Shown here in pieces: positions 47,698-56,188 of a stretch of DNA of 64,000 bases. The stretch comes from Dehalococcoidia bacterium (GTDB taxonomy: Bacteria; Chloroflexota; Dehalococcoidia; CAUJGQ01). The notes under the pieces were generated by a model. That model was not told where the DNA came from and did no database searches. It worked only from the letters and a program-made list of their open reading frames with translations. Numbering within the stretch: position 1 is the stretch's first letter; each line of letters starts with the position of its first letter. Position numbers and translations under genes: made by a program. The stretch is taken from the NCBI GenBank assembly GCA_035310145.1, contig DATGEL010000093.1, positions 1 through 64,000 on the forward strand. Direction: 5' to 3'.

Positions 47698-49548
47698 CTA
47701 CTCCATCGCCACGAGCACGGCGGTGATGTTGTCGAACCCGCCGCGGTCGAGCGCCGTTTGCACCAGCTCGTCCACCGCGTCGGTGAAATCGTCGCCGTGG
47801 CCGCAGATCACGCGCTCCATGTGCCCGTCCGGCTCGGCCGGCGGCTCAAAATACATGTAGAGGCCGTCGCTGCAGACCAACAGCCGGTCGCCGGGCGCCA
47901 GCTCGCGGCGAAATGTCTCGAAGCCGGGGTTGTCCGTCGGCGGGTCGCTGGCGCCCAGCCAGCGGGCGATCACGTGGGCGCGCGGGTCGAGCCGCGCCTG
48001 TTCAAGCGTCATGCGGCCCGCGTCCACGACCAGGTTCACCCAGGAATGGTCGCGTGTGAGCGGCACGCAGCCCTCGCAGGTCACGCCGTAGGCGCGCGAA
48101 TCGCCGCACCAGATGCCGGTAACGGTGCCGCCGACAGCGCAGGCCGCCACCAGCGTCGTGGCGTTTGCCTCGTCAAAATTGTCGTAGGGCATGGCGCTCA
48201 CCTGCTGGTGGGCGACCTGGCCGGCGTCGAGCATCAGCCGATCGGCACGGTCGGCGTCGAAGTCCCGGTCGCTCCAGTGTGCCGCGATCGCGTCGTGCAG
48301 CAGTTGCACGGTCAGCGCCGAGGCCTGTTCGCTGTGCTTACCGGCGCTGACGCCGTCCGCGACGACTGCCAGCGTGACGGGCGTGCCGTCCCAGCGCTGC
48401 CAGGTCCAGACGCCGCCCGCGTCCTGGTTGACGGGATGATGGTGGCCGATGTCGGTGAGCCAGGCGGTGCGGTGCATCGAGACGAGGCGTGTGGCGGCGC
48501 CGGCGGCCAGCAGCGCCCGCACGTCATCGAGGTCAGCCGGCCGCCGTGCCGGATCGTCGGCCAGCAGGCGGACCATCGCCTTGTGCCAGGCACGCGGATA
48601 TCCGAGCGCCATGTTTGTGCAGGCGTGCATCACCGCCGCCGCGGCATATGCCCCCGCACGCCAACCGTCCACGTTCCGCTCGCCGGCGCGGATCTCCGGC
48701 GCGAGGAAGGCAGGGTCGGCCAGCAGGCCGGAGGCGAGCGGCAGGGCCGGCGCCGAGGGCTGCGGGACGAAGGCGCGGCCGCTGGCAACCACGACCTGCG
48801 CCGGCGACAGCAGCAGCAGCCGGCCCGCCTGCGACGCCCGTTGCGCCACGAGCAGCAGGTCGAGCAGCAGGGCGCCCGCGTCGCCTGAAGTCAAGCCGTC
48901 CGCCCGATCGAGCGATGCGAAACTGCCCGGCGGGCGGCTCAGTACCGCGTACGGCCCACGGGTGGCGTCGGCGCCACTCGCCAGCACGGCGGGAATCAGC
49001 GGGCAACCCGCGGCGCTCGTCAGGGCGGCCGGGTCCAGGGCGGCGATGGTCGAGGTGAGCGCGTCGAGCTGCGCCTGCTCGCCAAAGCGCAGGACGGCGC
49101 TCGCCTGCGTCTCATCCGGCCGGCGTACGGTGCAGGTTTGCGCATCCAGCGCTTCGGCCACCACGAAGCCCATGAAGCTGTCGCCAGGGGCCAGGGGCCG
49201 GCCACCGGCCGGCTTCGCCTCGCCGCAGTCGGCGCAGTACTGCTCCGCGTCCGGGTTCTGATGGCCGCAAACGCAGATCCAGGCATCGAGTGGCTGTGTC
49301 TCAGCTTCCGCGGGAGCAGCAGAGGGCGGATCGGGCGCCACCGGCGGCTGCGAGCCGGCGGCTTCGGCGGGGGGCGGCGCAGGAGCGGCCGGTGCGGGCC
49401 GCACTTCCACGGCGGCTACGCCGCCGGCGGCGACGGCAGCCGGCTCGGCTTCGCGCTGTGCCGCTGGCTCGGCGAGCGAGGCGCCGCACTCTTCGCAGAA
49501 ATTGGCGTCGGCGGGATTGGAGGCGTTGCCGCAGTGGGGGCAGGCCAT
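47698..49548 (-). CDS. Zinc ribbon-pseudokinase-PP2C phosphatase fusion
   Basis: 616 residues. Zinc ribbon (C3, C6, C18, C21), Ala/Pro linker, second ribbon (CVCG ... CADC, about 92-108), then residues about 122-350 resemble a protein-kinase fold lacking catalytic residues: an ALLLDLLLVAQRASQ helix, a degenerate SPAQVVV loop without HRD, FLAPEI in place of the APE motif, and DDPARRPADLDDVRALL as the terminal helix. Residues 361-616 form PP2C with NQDA, VVADGVSAGKHSE, CGDSRAYG, SDGLYM and DNITAVLV, so the metal-binding aspartates are present. First gene of the operon; GGAGG precedes ATG 49548. Confidence 0.85.
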   Translation of the reverse strand: MACPHCGNASNPADANFCEECGASLAEPAAQREAEPAAVAAGGVAAVEVRPAPAAPAPPPAEAAGSQPPVAPDPPSAAPAEAETQPLDAWICVCGHQNPDAEQYCADCGEAKPAGGRPLAPGDSFMGFVVAEALDAQTCTVRRPDETQASAVLRFGEQAQLDALTSTIAALDPAALTSAAGCPLIPAVLASGADATRGPYAVLSRPPGSFASLDRADGLTSGDAGALLLDLLLVAQRASQAGRLLLLSPAQVVVASGRAFVPQPSAPALPLASGLLADPAFLAPEIRAGERNVDGWRAGAYAAAAVMHACTNMALGYPRAWHKAMVRLLADDPARRPADLDDVRALLAAGAATRLVSMHRTAWLTDIGHHHPVNQDAGGVWTWQRWDGTPVTLAVVADGVSAGKHSEQASALTVQLLHDAIAAHWSDRDFDADRADRLMLDAGQVAHQQVSAMPYDNFDEANATTLVAACAVGGTVTGIWCGDSRAYGVTCEGCVPLTRDHSWVNLVVDAGRMTLEQARLDPRAHVIARWLGASDPPTDNPGFETFRRELAPGDRLLVCSDGLYMYFEPPAEPDGHMERVICGHGDDFTDAVDELVQTALDRGGFDNITAVLVAME

Positions 49549-49769
49549 ACGGTCCTCCGGCGCCGGCCGGGCCGGGCGCCGCGGTGTTCGCCAGGGGTGC
49601 GTATTTCTCAGTGTAGCATGGCGCTCAGAGGCGCTTGACAATGCTGCAAGGCGCGGCGGCAGCAGCAAAGAGGGGCAGATGCGGCATCCGCCGCGCACAC
49701 CTGCCGGCCGGCGGGCGCGCCACGATACCGATTGGCGGCGCCATCCAGGGCCACGGAGGAGCATCGTAC

Positions 49770-50801
49770 ATGCAAACGCTCGACGATCTGCACGCCCGCC
49801 TGATCCCCTTCTGCCGCGCGCAGACCGGCGACCCGCAGGCTCTGGTCTCGCGCGTGGAGGTGATGCCGGGCCACGCGGGCTTCTCCTACGGCTTCACCGT
49901 GGACTACCGGGCCGAGAGCGGTCCGCACAGCGAATCGTTCGTGCTGCGCCTGCCGCCGCCGAACGTGAAGCTGGAAGGCACCGCCGACGTGCTGCGCCAG
50001 GTGCGCGTGCTCGGCGCCGTGCGCGGGTCCGGCGTGCCCGTGGTGCGCGTGCGCTGGTCGGGCGACGACCCGCGCTGGTTCGACCGGCCCTACTTCGTCG
50101 TGCCCCGGCTCGCCGGCGACACGCTGCGCACCACGCCCGGCGAGTGGGGCGCGGCACTGCCGGCAGAAACGCTCAGTTTCATGGCGCGGCAGGCGATCGA
50201 GGCGCTGGCGGCCCTGCACCGCATCGACTGGCAGCAGGCGATCCCCGAGTGGGCGCCGCCGCTTGAGCCGGAAGCCGACGTGCAGCGCTGGGACCGTTTC
50301 GCCGAGCGCGCCGCCGACCCAGAGCTGGTGCGACTCTGGCCGGAGCTCAAGCGCCGGCTGCTGCAGCGGCTGCCGCGCGAACCGCGCATGGGCATCTTCC
50401 ACGGCGACTTCCAGTGGTCGAATCTCTTCTACGCCACGAGCGACCACCGCCTGCTTGCCGTGATCGACTGGGAGCTGGTGGGCATCGGCCCGGTGCTGAA
50501 CGACCTGGGCTGGATCATGGTCTTCAGCGATCCACAGAGCTGGGCGCATGCCGGCCGATCGACGGCGCCAATGCCCCTGCCGGCAGAATTGCAGGCCGTC
50601 TACACGGACGCGTTCGGCGCCGATCCGGGCGACGTGGCCTGGTACCGGGCGCTGGCGGGCTACAAGTTCGCGATCATCGGCGGCTTCAACCTGATGCTGC
50701 ACCGCCGGGGCAAGCGCCACGACCCACACTGGGAGGAGCTGGCGCCGTCGATCCCGCGGCTGTTCGCGCGCGCGATCGAGGTGCTGGACGGCGCGCGTTG
50801 A
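49770..50801 (+). CDS. Aminoglycoside-phosphotransferase-fold (APH) protein
   Basis: 343 residues. The kinase-like catalytic loop FHGDFQWSNLFY and metal-binding IDWELVGIGPVLNDLGW are intact, preceded by FVLRLPPPN and LAGDTL nucleotide-lobe elements and AIEALAALHRIDW. Members phosphorylate small molecules such as choline, homoserine, acyl-CoA-related metabolites or antibiotics; the substrate is not evident. ATG 49770 follows GGAGGAGC. Divergent from the PP2C operon. Confidence 0.88.
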   Translation: MQTLDDLHARLIPFCRAQTGDPQALVSRVEVMPGHAGFSYGFTVDYRAESGPHSESFVLRLPPPNVKLEGTADVLRQVRVLGAVRGSGVPVVRVRWSGDDPRWFDRPYFVVPRLAGDTLRTTPGEWGAALPAETLSFMARQAIEALAALHRIDWQQAIPEWAPPLEPEADVQRWDRFAERAADPELVRLWPELKRRLLQRLPREPRMGIFHGDFQWSNLFYATSDHRLLAVIDWELVGIGPVLNDLGWIMVFSDPQSWAHAGRSTAPMPLPAELQAVYTDAFGADPGDVAWYRALAGYKFAIIGGFNLMLHRRGKRHDPHWEELAPSIPRLFARAIEVLDGAR

Positions 50802-50816
50802 TGCGTCCTCCTCCGT

Positions 50817-51728
50817 TCAGCGCACGCCGCGCAGGCGCGGGTCGAGCACGTCGCGCAGGGCGTCGCCGAAGAGATTGAAGGCGAAGACGGCGAGGCTGAT
50901 CGCCACGCCGGGGATGATCGCCAGGTGCGGATAGGTTTCGAAGTAGCCGCCGGCCGCCTGGTTCAGCATCGAGCCCCAGGCCGGCGTCGGCGGCTGCACG
51001 CCGAGCCCGAGAAAGGAGAGCGAGGCCTCGATCAGGATGGCGATGCCGAGCACGAGCGACGCCAGCACGATGATTGGCGCCATCACGTTGGGCAGGATAT
51101 GCCGGAACATGATGCGCGTGTCCGACGCGCCGACATTGCGCGCCGCTTCCACCCACGAGGTCTCCTTCGCCGCCAGCACGGAGCCACGCACGATCCGCGC
51201 CGGCCGCGCCATCAAGCCCACCGAGATCGCGATGAACGCCTTGGTCAGGCTCGGTCCCAGCGCCGCCACGATTGCCAGCGCCAGGATCAGGCCGGGAAAG
51301 GCCTGGAACGCGTCGATCACGCGCATCAGCACCAAGTCGATCGTGCCGCCGAAGTAGCCGCTCACCAGGCCGATCACCGAGCCGATCACCACGCCGATAA
51401 AGGTGCCCGCGAAGCCAACGTAGAGTGAGACCCGCGCGCCGTAGACGATGCGTGCGTACAGGTCTCGCCCGAGCTGGTCGGTGCCCAGCCAGTGCTGCGC
51501 GCTCGGGGTTTGCAGCTTCTCCCGCGGGTGCACGCGCTGATAGTCCGGCGTGATCGCGGGCGCGGAGAGCGCCGCAACGATCATCAGCATGATGATTACG
51601 GCGCCGAACGCGCCCAGCGGCTTGGCACGGGCAAAGCGCAGCACCGCATGGCCGCAGCGTCCTGGCAGCGAGCGCTCGGTCGGCAACAGTGCCTGTTCGC
51701 CAAGGATCAGGGCCTCGCTTGCGGCCAT
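50817..51728 (-). CDS. Peptide/nickel-type ABC transporter permease (DppC-like)
   Basis: 303 residues with about six transmembrane helices: AFGAVIIMLMIVAALSAP at the N-terminus, then LYVGFAGTFIGVVIGSVIG and others. GTDQLGRDLYARIVYGAR and the EAARNVGASDTRIMFRHILPNVMAPI loop, which contacts the ATPase, identify the DppC/OppC family. Imports peptides or related solutes. ATG 51728 follows GGAGGG. Last gene of the transporter operon; the ATPase genes are not in the window. Confidence 0.92.
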   Translation of the reverse strand: MAASEALILGEQALLPTERSLPGRCGHAVLRFARAKPLGAFGAVIIMLMIVAALSAPAITPDYQRVHPREKLQTPSAQHWLGTDQLGRDLYARIVYGARVSLYVGFAGTFIGVVIGSVIGLVSGYFGGTIDLVLMRVIDAFQAFPGLILALAIVAALGPSLTKAFIAISVGLMARPARIVRGSVLAAKETSWVEAARNVGASDTRIMFRHILPNVMAPIIVLASLVLGIAILIEASLSFLGLGVQPPTPAWGSMLNQAAGGYFETYPHLAIIPGVAISLAVFAFNLFGDALRDVLDPRLRGVR

Positions 51729-51828
51729 CGCAGCCCTCCGTGGCCGGCCAACCGATGGTTTCTTCACCCGCCCATGAGCGCGATGCCATCGGTGTCGTGC
51801 GACCGAAAAGCAGGTTTCGCAACCATGG

Positions 51829-52779
51829 CTAAGCAAACTGAATGCGCGGATTCAGCACGCCGTAGAGCAGATCCGTCGCCAGGTTAAACAGCAGCACGAC
51901 CAGCACGATGAAGAGAATGGCCGTTTGCACCACGGGCCAGTCGCGCTGGTTGATCGCGTCCACCACCAGGCGGCCCATGCCGTTCAGCCCGAAGACCACC
52001 TCGATCAGCACGGTGCCGGTAATCAACGTGCCCAGCGAGACGCCCCAATACGTGATCACCGGGATCAGCGCATTCTTCAGTGCGTGCCGCCAGAGCACAC
52101 CGCCTTCGCGCAGCCCTTTCGCCCGCGCGGTGCGGATGTAGTCCTCGCGCAGCACCTCGAGCATGGTCGTGCGCACCAGCCGCGTGGTGCTGGCAGAGAA
52201 GCTCAAGCCGACGATCAGGGCCGGGAACACCATCTGCACCGCGTTGCCGCCCGGATCGGTGAACGGGTTGACGAAGCCGCGCGGCGGGATCCAGTGGAAC
52301 CACTTACCGAGAAACACGATCGTCAGGATCGCCACGAAGAAGCTGGGAATGGAAAGAAAGCTGATCGAGACGATCCGCGACAGGTAGTCGAGCCAGGTAT
52401 CCTGGCCCACGGCCGAGATAATACCCAGCGGCACCGCCACCAGCGCCGTGACGATGAAGGCCAGCACGCCCAGCTCAAGGCTCACCGGAAACGTCTGGCG
52501 AATCGCCTTCGTCACCGGCTCGTGCAGCCAGAACGAGCGTCCCCAGTCGCCCTTGAGGCCGTTGCCGATCCATGAGGCGTACTGCACGACCACCGGCCGG
52601 TTGAGGCCGAGCTCCTTGCGCGCCTGTTGCAGCTCGGCAGCCTGCATCCCCTGCCGCTCGCCCATCATCGTCACCAGCGCATCGCCGGGAATGACGCGCA
52701 GGATGAAAAAGGTAAAGACCGAGACGAGCAACAAGACGGGGATGCAGGCGAGCAGGCGCCGCTGAATGTACGTCGCCAT
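51829..52779 (-). CDS. Peptide/nickel-type ABC transporter permease (DppB-like)
   Basis: 316 residues. N-terminal IQRRLLACIPVLLLVSVFTFFILRVIPGD, six helices, and the cytoplasmic loop LREDYIRTARAKGLREGGVLWRHALKNALIPVITY that docks the ATPase. Standard DppB length. ATG 52779 follows AAGGA. Located 100 bases upstream of the DppC gene on the same strand and 113 bases after the small DUF1127-like gene, with a perfect inverted repeat in that gap. Confidence 0.92.
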   Translation of the reverse strand: MATYIQRRLLACIPVLLLVSVFTFFILRVIPGDALVTMMGERQGMQAAELQQARKELGLNRPVVVQYASWIGNGLKGDWGRSFWLHEPVTKAIRQTFPVSLELGVLAFIVTALVAVPLGIISAVGQDTWLDYLSRIVSISFLSIPSFFVAILTIVFLGKWFHWIPPRGFVNPFTDPGGNAVQMVFPALIVGLSFSASTTRLVRTTMLEVLREDYIRTARAKGLREGGVLWRHALKNALIPVITYWGVSLGTLITGTVLIEVVFGLNGMGRLVVDAINQRDWPVVQTAILFIVLVVLLFNLATDLLYGVLNPRIQFA

Positions 52780-52798
52780 GGCGCATCGTCCTTTAGAC

Positions 52799-52870
52799 AT
52801 GGTTTCAAAACCGGCTCGATCGTCGTGTGCTGCGCGTGCATGACCACCAGAATGCCGGTTTTGAAACCAT
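52799..52870. repeat. 17-bp inverted repeat in the peptide-transporter operon
   Basis: Arms at 52799-52815 (ATGGTTTCAAAACCGGC) and 52854-52870 are perfect inverse copies with a 38-base loop. Lies between the small gene and dppB, so it could form an mRNA hairpin that lowers permease expression relative to the binding protein. A 14-base part, ACAGATGGTTTCAA, recurs at the very end of the window (63986-63999). Confidence 0.85.
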
Positions 52871-52891
52871 CTGTTAGCCAGTCCTCGATCG

Positions 52892-53098
52892 TCAGGTGCA
52901 GCAGCCACTGGGCGCGGGGTCCAGCGAAAGGCCCAGCCGCTGCACGCGGTCGAAGAAGCCATCGCGAATCGAGGCCACGTCCTCGGCGCTCAGCCCCAGC
53001 CGCGCCAGCTCGTCATCTGAGAGCGCTTCATAGCGCCGCTGGGCGCTCAGATCGCGCGCGGCTTCTTTGGCCAGATCGACCATCACTTCCAGGCTCAT
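52892..53098 (-). CDS. Small DUF1127-like helical protein with C-terminal SGCCT
   Basis: 68 residues from ATG 53098, which follows a GGAGAGGAG site. Residues 20-45 (RRYEALSDDELARLGLSAEDVASI) match the helical DUF1127 pattern; the tail ends SLDPAPSGCCT with a vicinal cysteine pair. No signal peptide. Sits between the binding-protein gene (32 bases) and the permease gene in a peptide-transporter operon. It might be a regulator, or a metal/redox tag by its Cys pair; no function can be assigned. Confidence 0.75.
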   Translation of the reverse strand: MSLEVMVDLAKEAARDLSAQRRYEALSDDELARLGLSAEDVASIRDGFFDRVQRLGLSLDPAPSGCCT

Positions 53099-53129
53099 GA
53101 CTGTCTCCTCTCCCGCTGCCAGGCGTCGA

Positions 53130-54977
53130 TCAACTGGTTTTGTCCAGCCAGACCGAGCGGATCTGCGGACAGGCATAACAGACGCCCTGACCGAGGAAGC
53201 CGTGTGAGCGGTAGTTCTTCACGTAGGACGGCCAGGCATCACGGATCCATGCCTGCGGCAGCCACACGTCGTAATTCTGGTCGAGCAGATAGTTGTAGAT
53301 CTGCAGCAGGATCTGCTTGCGCTTGGTGGCATCCAGCTCGCGCCGCTGTGCGTTGAGCATCTGATCGAGGTTCGAGTCCGCGACGTTGTTGTAGTTGAAG
53401 CCGCCGCCGGTGACGTACCAGGGATAGATCCAGCCGTCGATCGAGAACTGCGCCGGGCCCCAGACCATGTTGGCAGCCTCGTTGAAGTTCCTGTTCGCCA
53501 GCAGGGTGATCGCCGTCGGGTTGTCGACGTGCCTGTCGGTCACACTGACGCCGATCTGACGCAGATTGTCCTGAAACGGCGCGAACAAGTCGCGACCGGA
53601 GGTAATGTAGTACTCGACGATCTCGAAGCCCACGTTGTCCACGCCGGCCGCCTGCAGCATCTTCTTGGCTTCACTCGGGTTGAACTGATAGGTCGGACCC
53701 TGGCTTTTTGCCGTTGGGAACGAGTCGAAGATGAACGACCAGGGGATTGCGGTGGCGCTGAACCCTTTGTTCAGGCTGTCGTAGAACAGATCGTCGTACG
53801 ACTGACGATCGATGCCCATGCTGATCGCGTTACGTACGCGCTTGTCCTTGAACTTGGGGTTGTTCATATTAAACATGAAGCCGTTGACATTGCCGCCACG
53901 CGAGGTCGGCAGATCGAGCCAGACGGTGTCCGGGCTGTTCTTGAGCAGATCTTCGCCGTCCGCCGTGTCCAGCGGCTGATACCAGAACCAGTTGCCGGAG
54001 CGGAAGCCGGCCTTCTGCGTCGCCGTGCTGTTTTCGACGAACGCCTCGACGCGATCGGCATAGGGCAGCGGCTTGCCGTCGGCGCCCATCTCCCAGTAGT
54101 CTGGGTTGGCATGGAAGACCGAGCCCTGCTTCGGCGTCCACGAGTCGCGGATGAATGGGCCGGTGCCGATCACCTCCGTCTGGATCTTGTCGCTGTTCAC
54201 ATACAGCTCGCGCGGCTCGATAAAGGCGAAGGTGGCGATACTCGCGGGAAAGTCAACGTAGGGCGCCTTCAGCTTGACGCGCAGCGTGTTGGCGTCGGGG
54301 ATCTCCATGCTGTCGACGAGTGAGAAGTAGTCCTTCTGCACGCCGCCCGCCGCGTAACGCTCGAACACGAGCTTGACGTCCTCGGACGTGAACGCGCGGC
54401 CGCTGACCGGCGCGACGTTCTGCCACTTCACGCCTTTGCGCAGCGTGAAGACGAACTCGGTGCCGTCCTGCGCGGTCTGTTCCCATTTCTCTGCGAGGTC
54501 GGGCTCCAGCTCGAGCTTGAACGGGTCGGTGGCCGGCCCCAACTTTTCTCGGATCAGCCGGTTGTAGACGAGTGAGCTCGTGTCGTAGATGGTGCAGGAG
54601 AAGCCGCGCGTATGGTCGAAGTGCGGCGGGTCCAGGTAGCGGAACTTGACCGTGCCGCCGCGCTTGACACTCTTCGCGGCATTGAGCTCCTCCTGGCTCG
54701 CGGCAAGCTGATTCTGGTAATGGCCGGGCTTGATCTTGTCCACGGCGCCGGACTGCGCGGCCACCGTGCCGCCGGCCGTGGCGGCGCTGATCGCCGGAGC
54801 CGCGGTGCCGGCCGCCGCCGGCGCGCCGCTGTTGGCCGGCGCCGAAGATCCCTTCTTGTTGTTGCTGCCGCCGCACGCGGCAACCAGGGCAACGGCGCCG
54901 ATGGGCACGCTCGTTTGCAAGATCCGGCGGCGAGGAACACCGCGCGACTTTCGCAACCAGTAGTTGTCACCGCTCAT
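53130..54977 (-). CDS. Family 5 extracellular solute-binding lipoprotein (peptide ABC transporter)
   Basis: 615 residues. N-terminus RRRILQTSVPIGAVALVAACGG has an arginine-rich stretch and a lipobox (VAAC), giving a lipoprotein anchored outside the membrane. After a Ser/Ala linker come the SBP_bac_5 hallmarks: VKRGGTVKFRYLDPP, DLAEKWEQT, TLRKGVKWQNVAPVSGRAFTSEDV, VIGTGPFIRDSW and NPDYWEMG. Delivers peptides or similar solutes to the DppBC-like permeases that follow. ATG 54977 is preceded by AAGGAGCA. Confidence 0.92.
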   Translation of the reverse strand: MSGDNYWLRKSRGVPRRRILQTSVPIGAVALVAACGGSNNKKGSSAPANSGAPAAAGTAAPAISAATAGGTVAAQSGAVDKIKPGHYQNQLAASQEELNAAKSVKRGGTVKFRYLDPPHFDHTRGFSCTIYDTSSLVYNRLIREKLGPATDPFKLELEPDLAEKWEQTAQDGTEFVFTLRKGVKWQNVAPVSGRAFTSEDVKLVFERYAAGGVQKDYFSLVDSMEIPDANTLRVKLKAPYVDFPASIATFAFIEPRELYVNSDKIQTEVIGTGPFIRDSWTPKQGSVFHANPDYWEMGADGKPLPYADRVEAFVENSTATQKAGFRSGNWFWYQPLDTADGEDLLKNSPDTVWLDLPTSRGGNVNGFMFNMNNPKFKDKRVRNAISMGIDRQSYDDLFYDSLNKGFSATAIPWSFIFDSFPTAKSQGPTYQFNPSEAKKMLQAAGVDNVGFEIVEYYITSGRDLFAPFQDNLRQIGVSVTDRHVDNPTAITLLANRNFNEAANMVWGPAQFSIDGWIYPWYVTGGGFNYNNVADSNLDQMLNAQRRELDATKRKQILLQIYNYLLDQNYDVWLPQAWIRDAWPSYVKNYRSHGFLGQGVCYACPQIRSVWLDKTS

Positions 54978-55200
54978 CGGCCTGCTCCTTCAGCTACACC
55001 ACGCGTCTCCTCCACCGCCGCCAAACTCTCCGCTTCCGCGGTTGGCAGCCATTCTACCCGTCTGGTCAAGTCCTGTGGGGCCAGTTTCCTGAGCGCCACG
55101 ATTTCGAAACATCGGCAGCGGAAATGTTCGCGAGTCTGGCGCGACTGCGCCCAGGCCGCTAGCATTTCGTTGCGATCGGGCCCGGGCGCAGGAGGGGACG

Positions 55201-56160
55201 ATGAACCGCGACGAACTGATCGAGCGGCTGCGCGATTCCGGTGTGGCAGGCCTCGCGGCCATGCACGCAGTTCCGGCAGCAGCGCTTTCGCGGGCCGGCT
55301 ACGAGAACGGCTGGACGGTGCGGCAGATCATGGCGCACGTCGCCTCGATGGAGTTCACCTACCGCCGGCTGCCCGATGTGGCCCGCGGATCGCGCGATGC
55401 GCAGGCGACGGCCGGCGGCGGAACCTTCGACATGGACGGCTACAACGCTCGCCAGGTCGAAAGACGCGCGGAACGGTCGCCGGCCGAGCTCGCGGAAGAG
55501 TTTCTGCGCGGCCGCGCCGCACTGATCGTGCTCGTCGCCGGCCTGGACGACTGGGTGCTCGCCGTACCGATGCGCTCGGCCGGCGGCGTCAGCGGCACGC
55601 TGGCGGAGGTGATGGCCGGCACCGCCGCCGCCCATGTGCGCACCCACTGCGGCGACTTCGTCCGCGCCGGCGGCGCCGAAGCGGGTACGGGCGAGCGGGT
55701 CGCGGCCGGGGTCTTGCTGAGCGCGGAGGAAGCCGCGGTGCACGTTGAACCAGTGCCGGCAGAGCGCTGGCGCGCCCGCGCAGGCGCCGATGCCTGGTCG
55801 GCGGCGGGCATCAGCGGCCACCTGATCGAACTGCTGCCCTACTGGGCGACGAAGCTGGAGCAGGTGAGTCAGGACGCGTCCTTGCCCTTCAGTCGCGCCC
55901 TCGACGCGCCGGAGCGGCTGGGCGGCGTGGTGAACGGCGAGGCGCTGGCGCCCGCACAGGGTGCTGCCGAACTGCGCCGCGCGTCCGCCGCGGCCGCGGC
56001 CATCCTGCGGAGAATGCCGGCCGCCGCCTGGCGGCAGACAATTGCGCACCCGCGACTCGGCGCCGTTTCACTCGAAGCGGCGGCCGAAGAGCTGCTCGTC
56101 AGCCACGCGCGCGAGCATGTCGCGCAGATCGCGGCCGCACTGGCGAGCGCGGCGGGCTGA
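55201..56160 (+). CDS. Tandem DinB-like (maleylpyruvate-isomerase-type) protein
   Basis: 319 residues containing two DinB-type four-helix bundles. The first has GWTVRQIMAHVASMEFTYR and HVRTHCGDFV; the second has WSAAGISGHLIELLPYWATK and LLVSHAREHVAQIAAAL, so each carries putative metal-binding histidines. Such proteins are often mycothiol- or bacillithiol-dependent transferases, but the thiol is not known here. ATG 55201 follows AGGAGG. Divergent from the binding-protein gene. Confidence 0.85.
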   Translation: MNRDELIERLRDSGVAGLAAMHAVPAAALSRAGYENGWTVRQIMAHVASMEFTYRRLPDVARGSRDAQATAGGGTFDMDGYNARQVERRAERSPAELAEEFLRGRAALIVLVAGLDDWVLAVPMRSAGGVSGTLAEVMAGTAAAHVRTHCGDFVRAGGAEAGTGERVAAGVLLSAEEAAVHVEPVPAERWRARAGADAWSAAGISGHLIELLPYWATKLEQVSQDASLPFSRALDAPERLGGVVNGEALAPAQGAAELRRASAAAAAILRRMPAAAWRQTIAHPRLGAVSLEAAAEELLVSHAREHVAQIAAALASAAG

Positions 56161-56188
56161 GTCACACTGCCAGCGCCCTGGCGCGACC

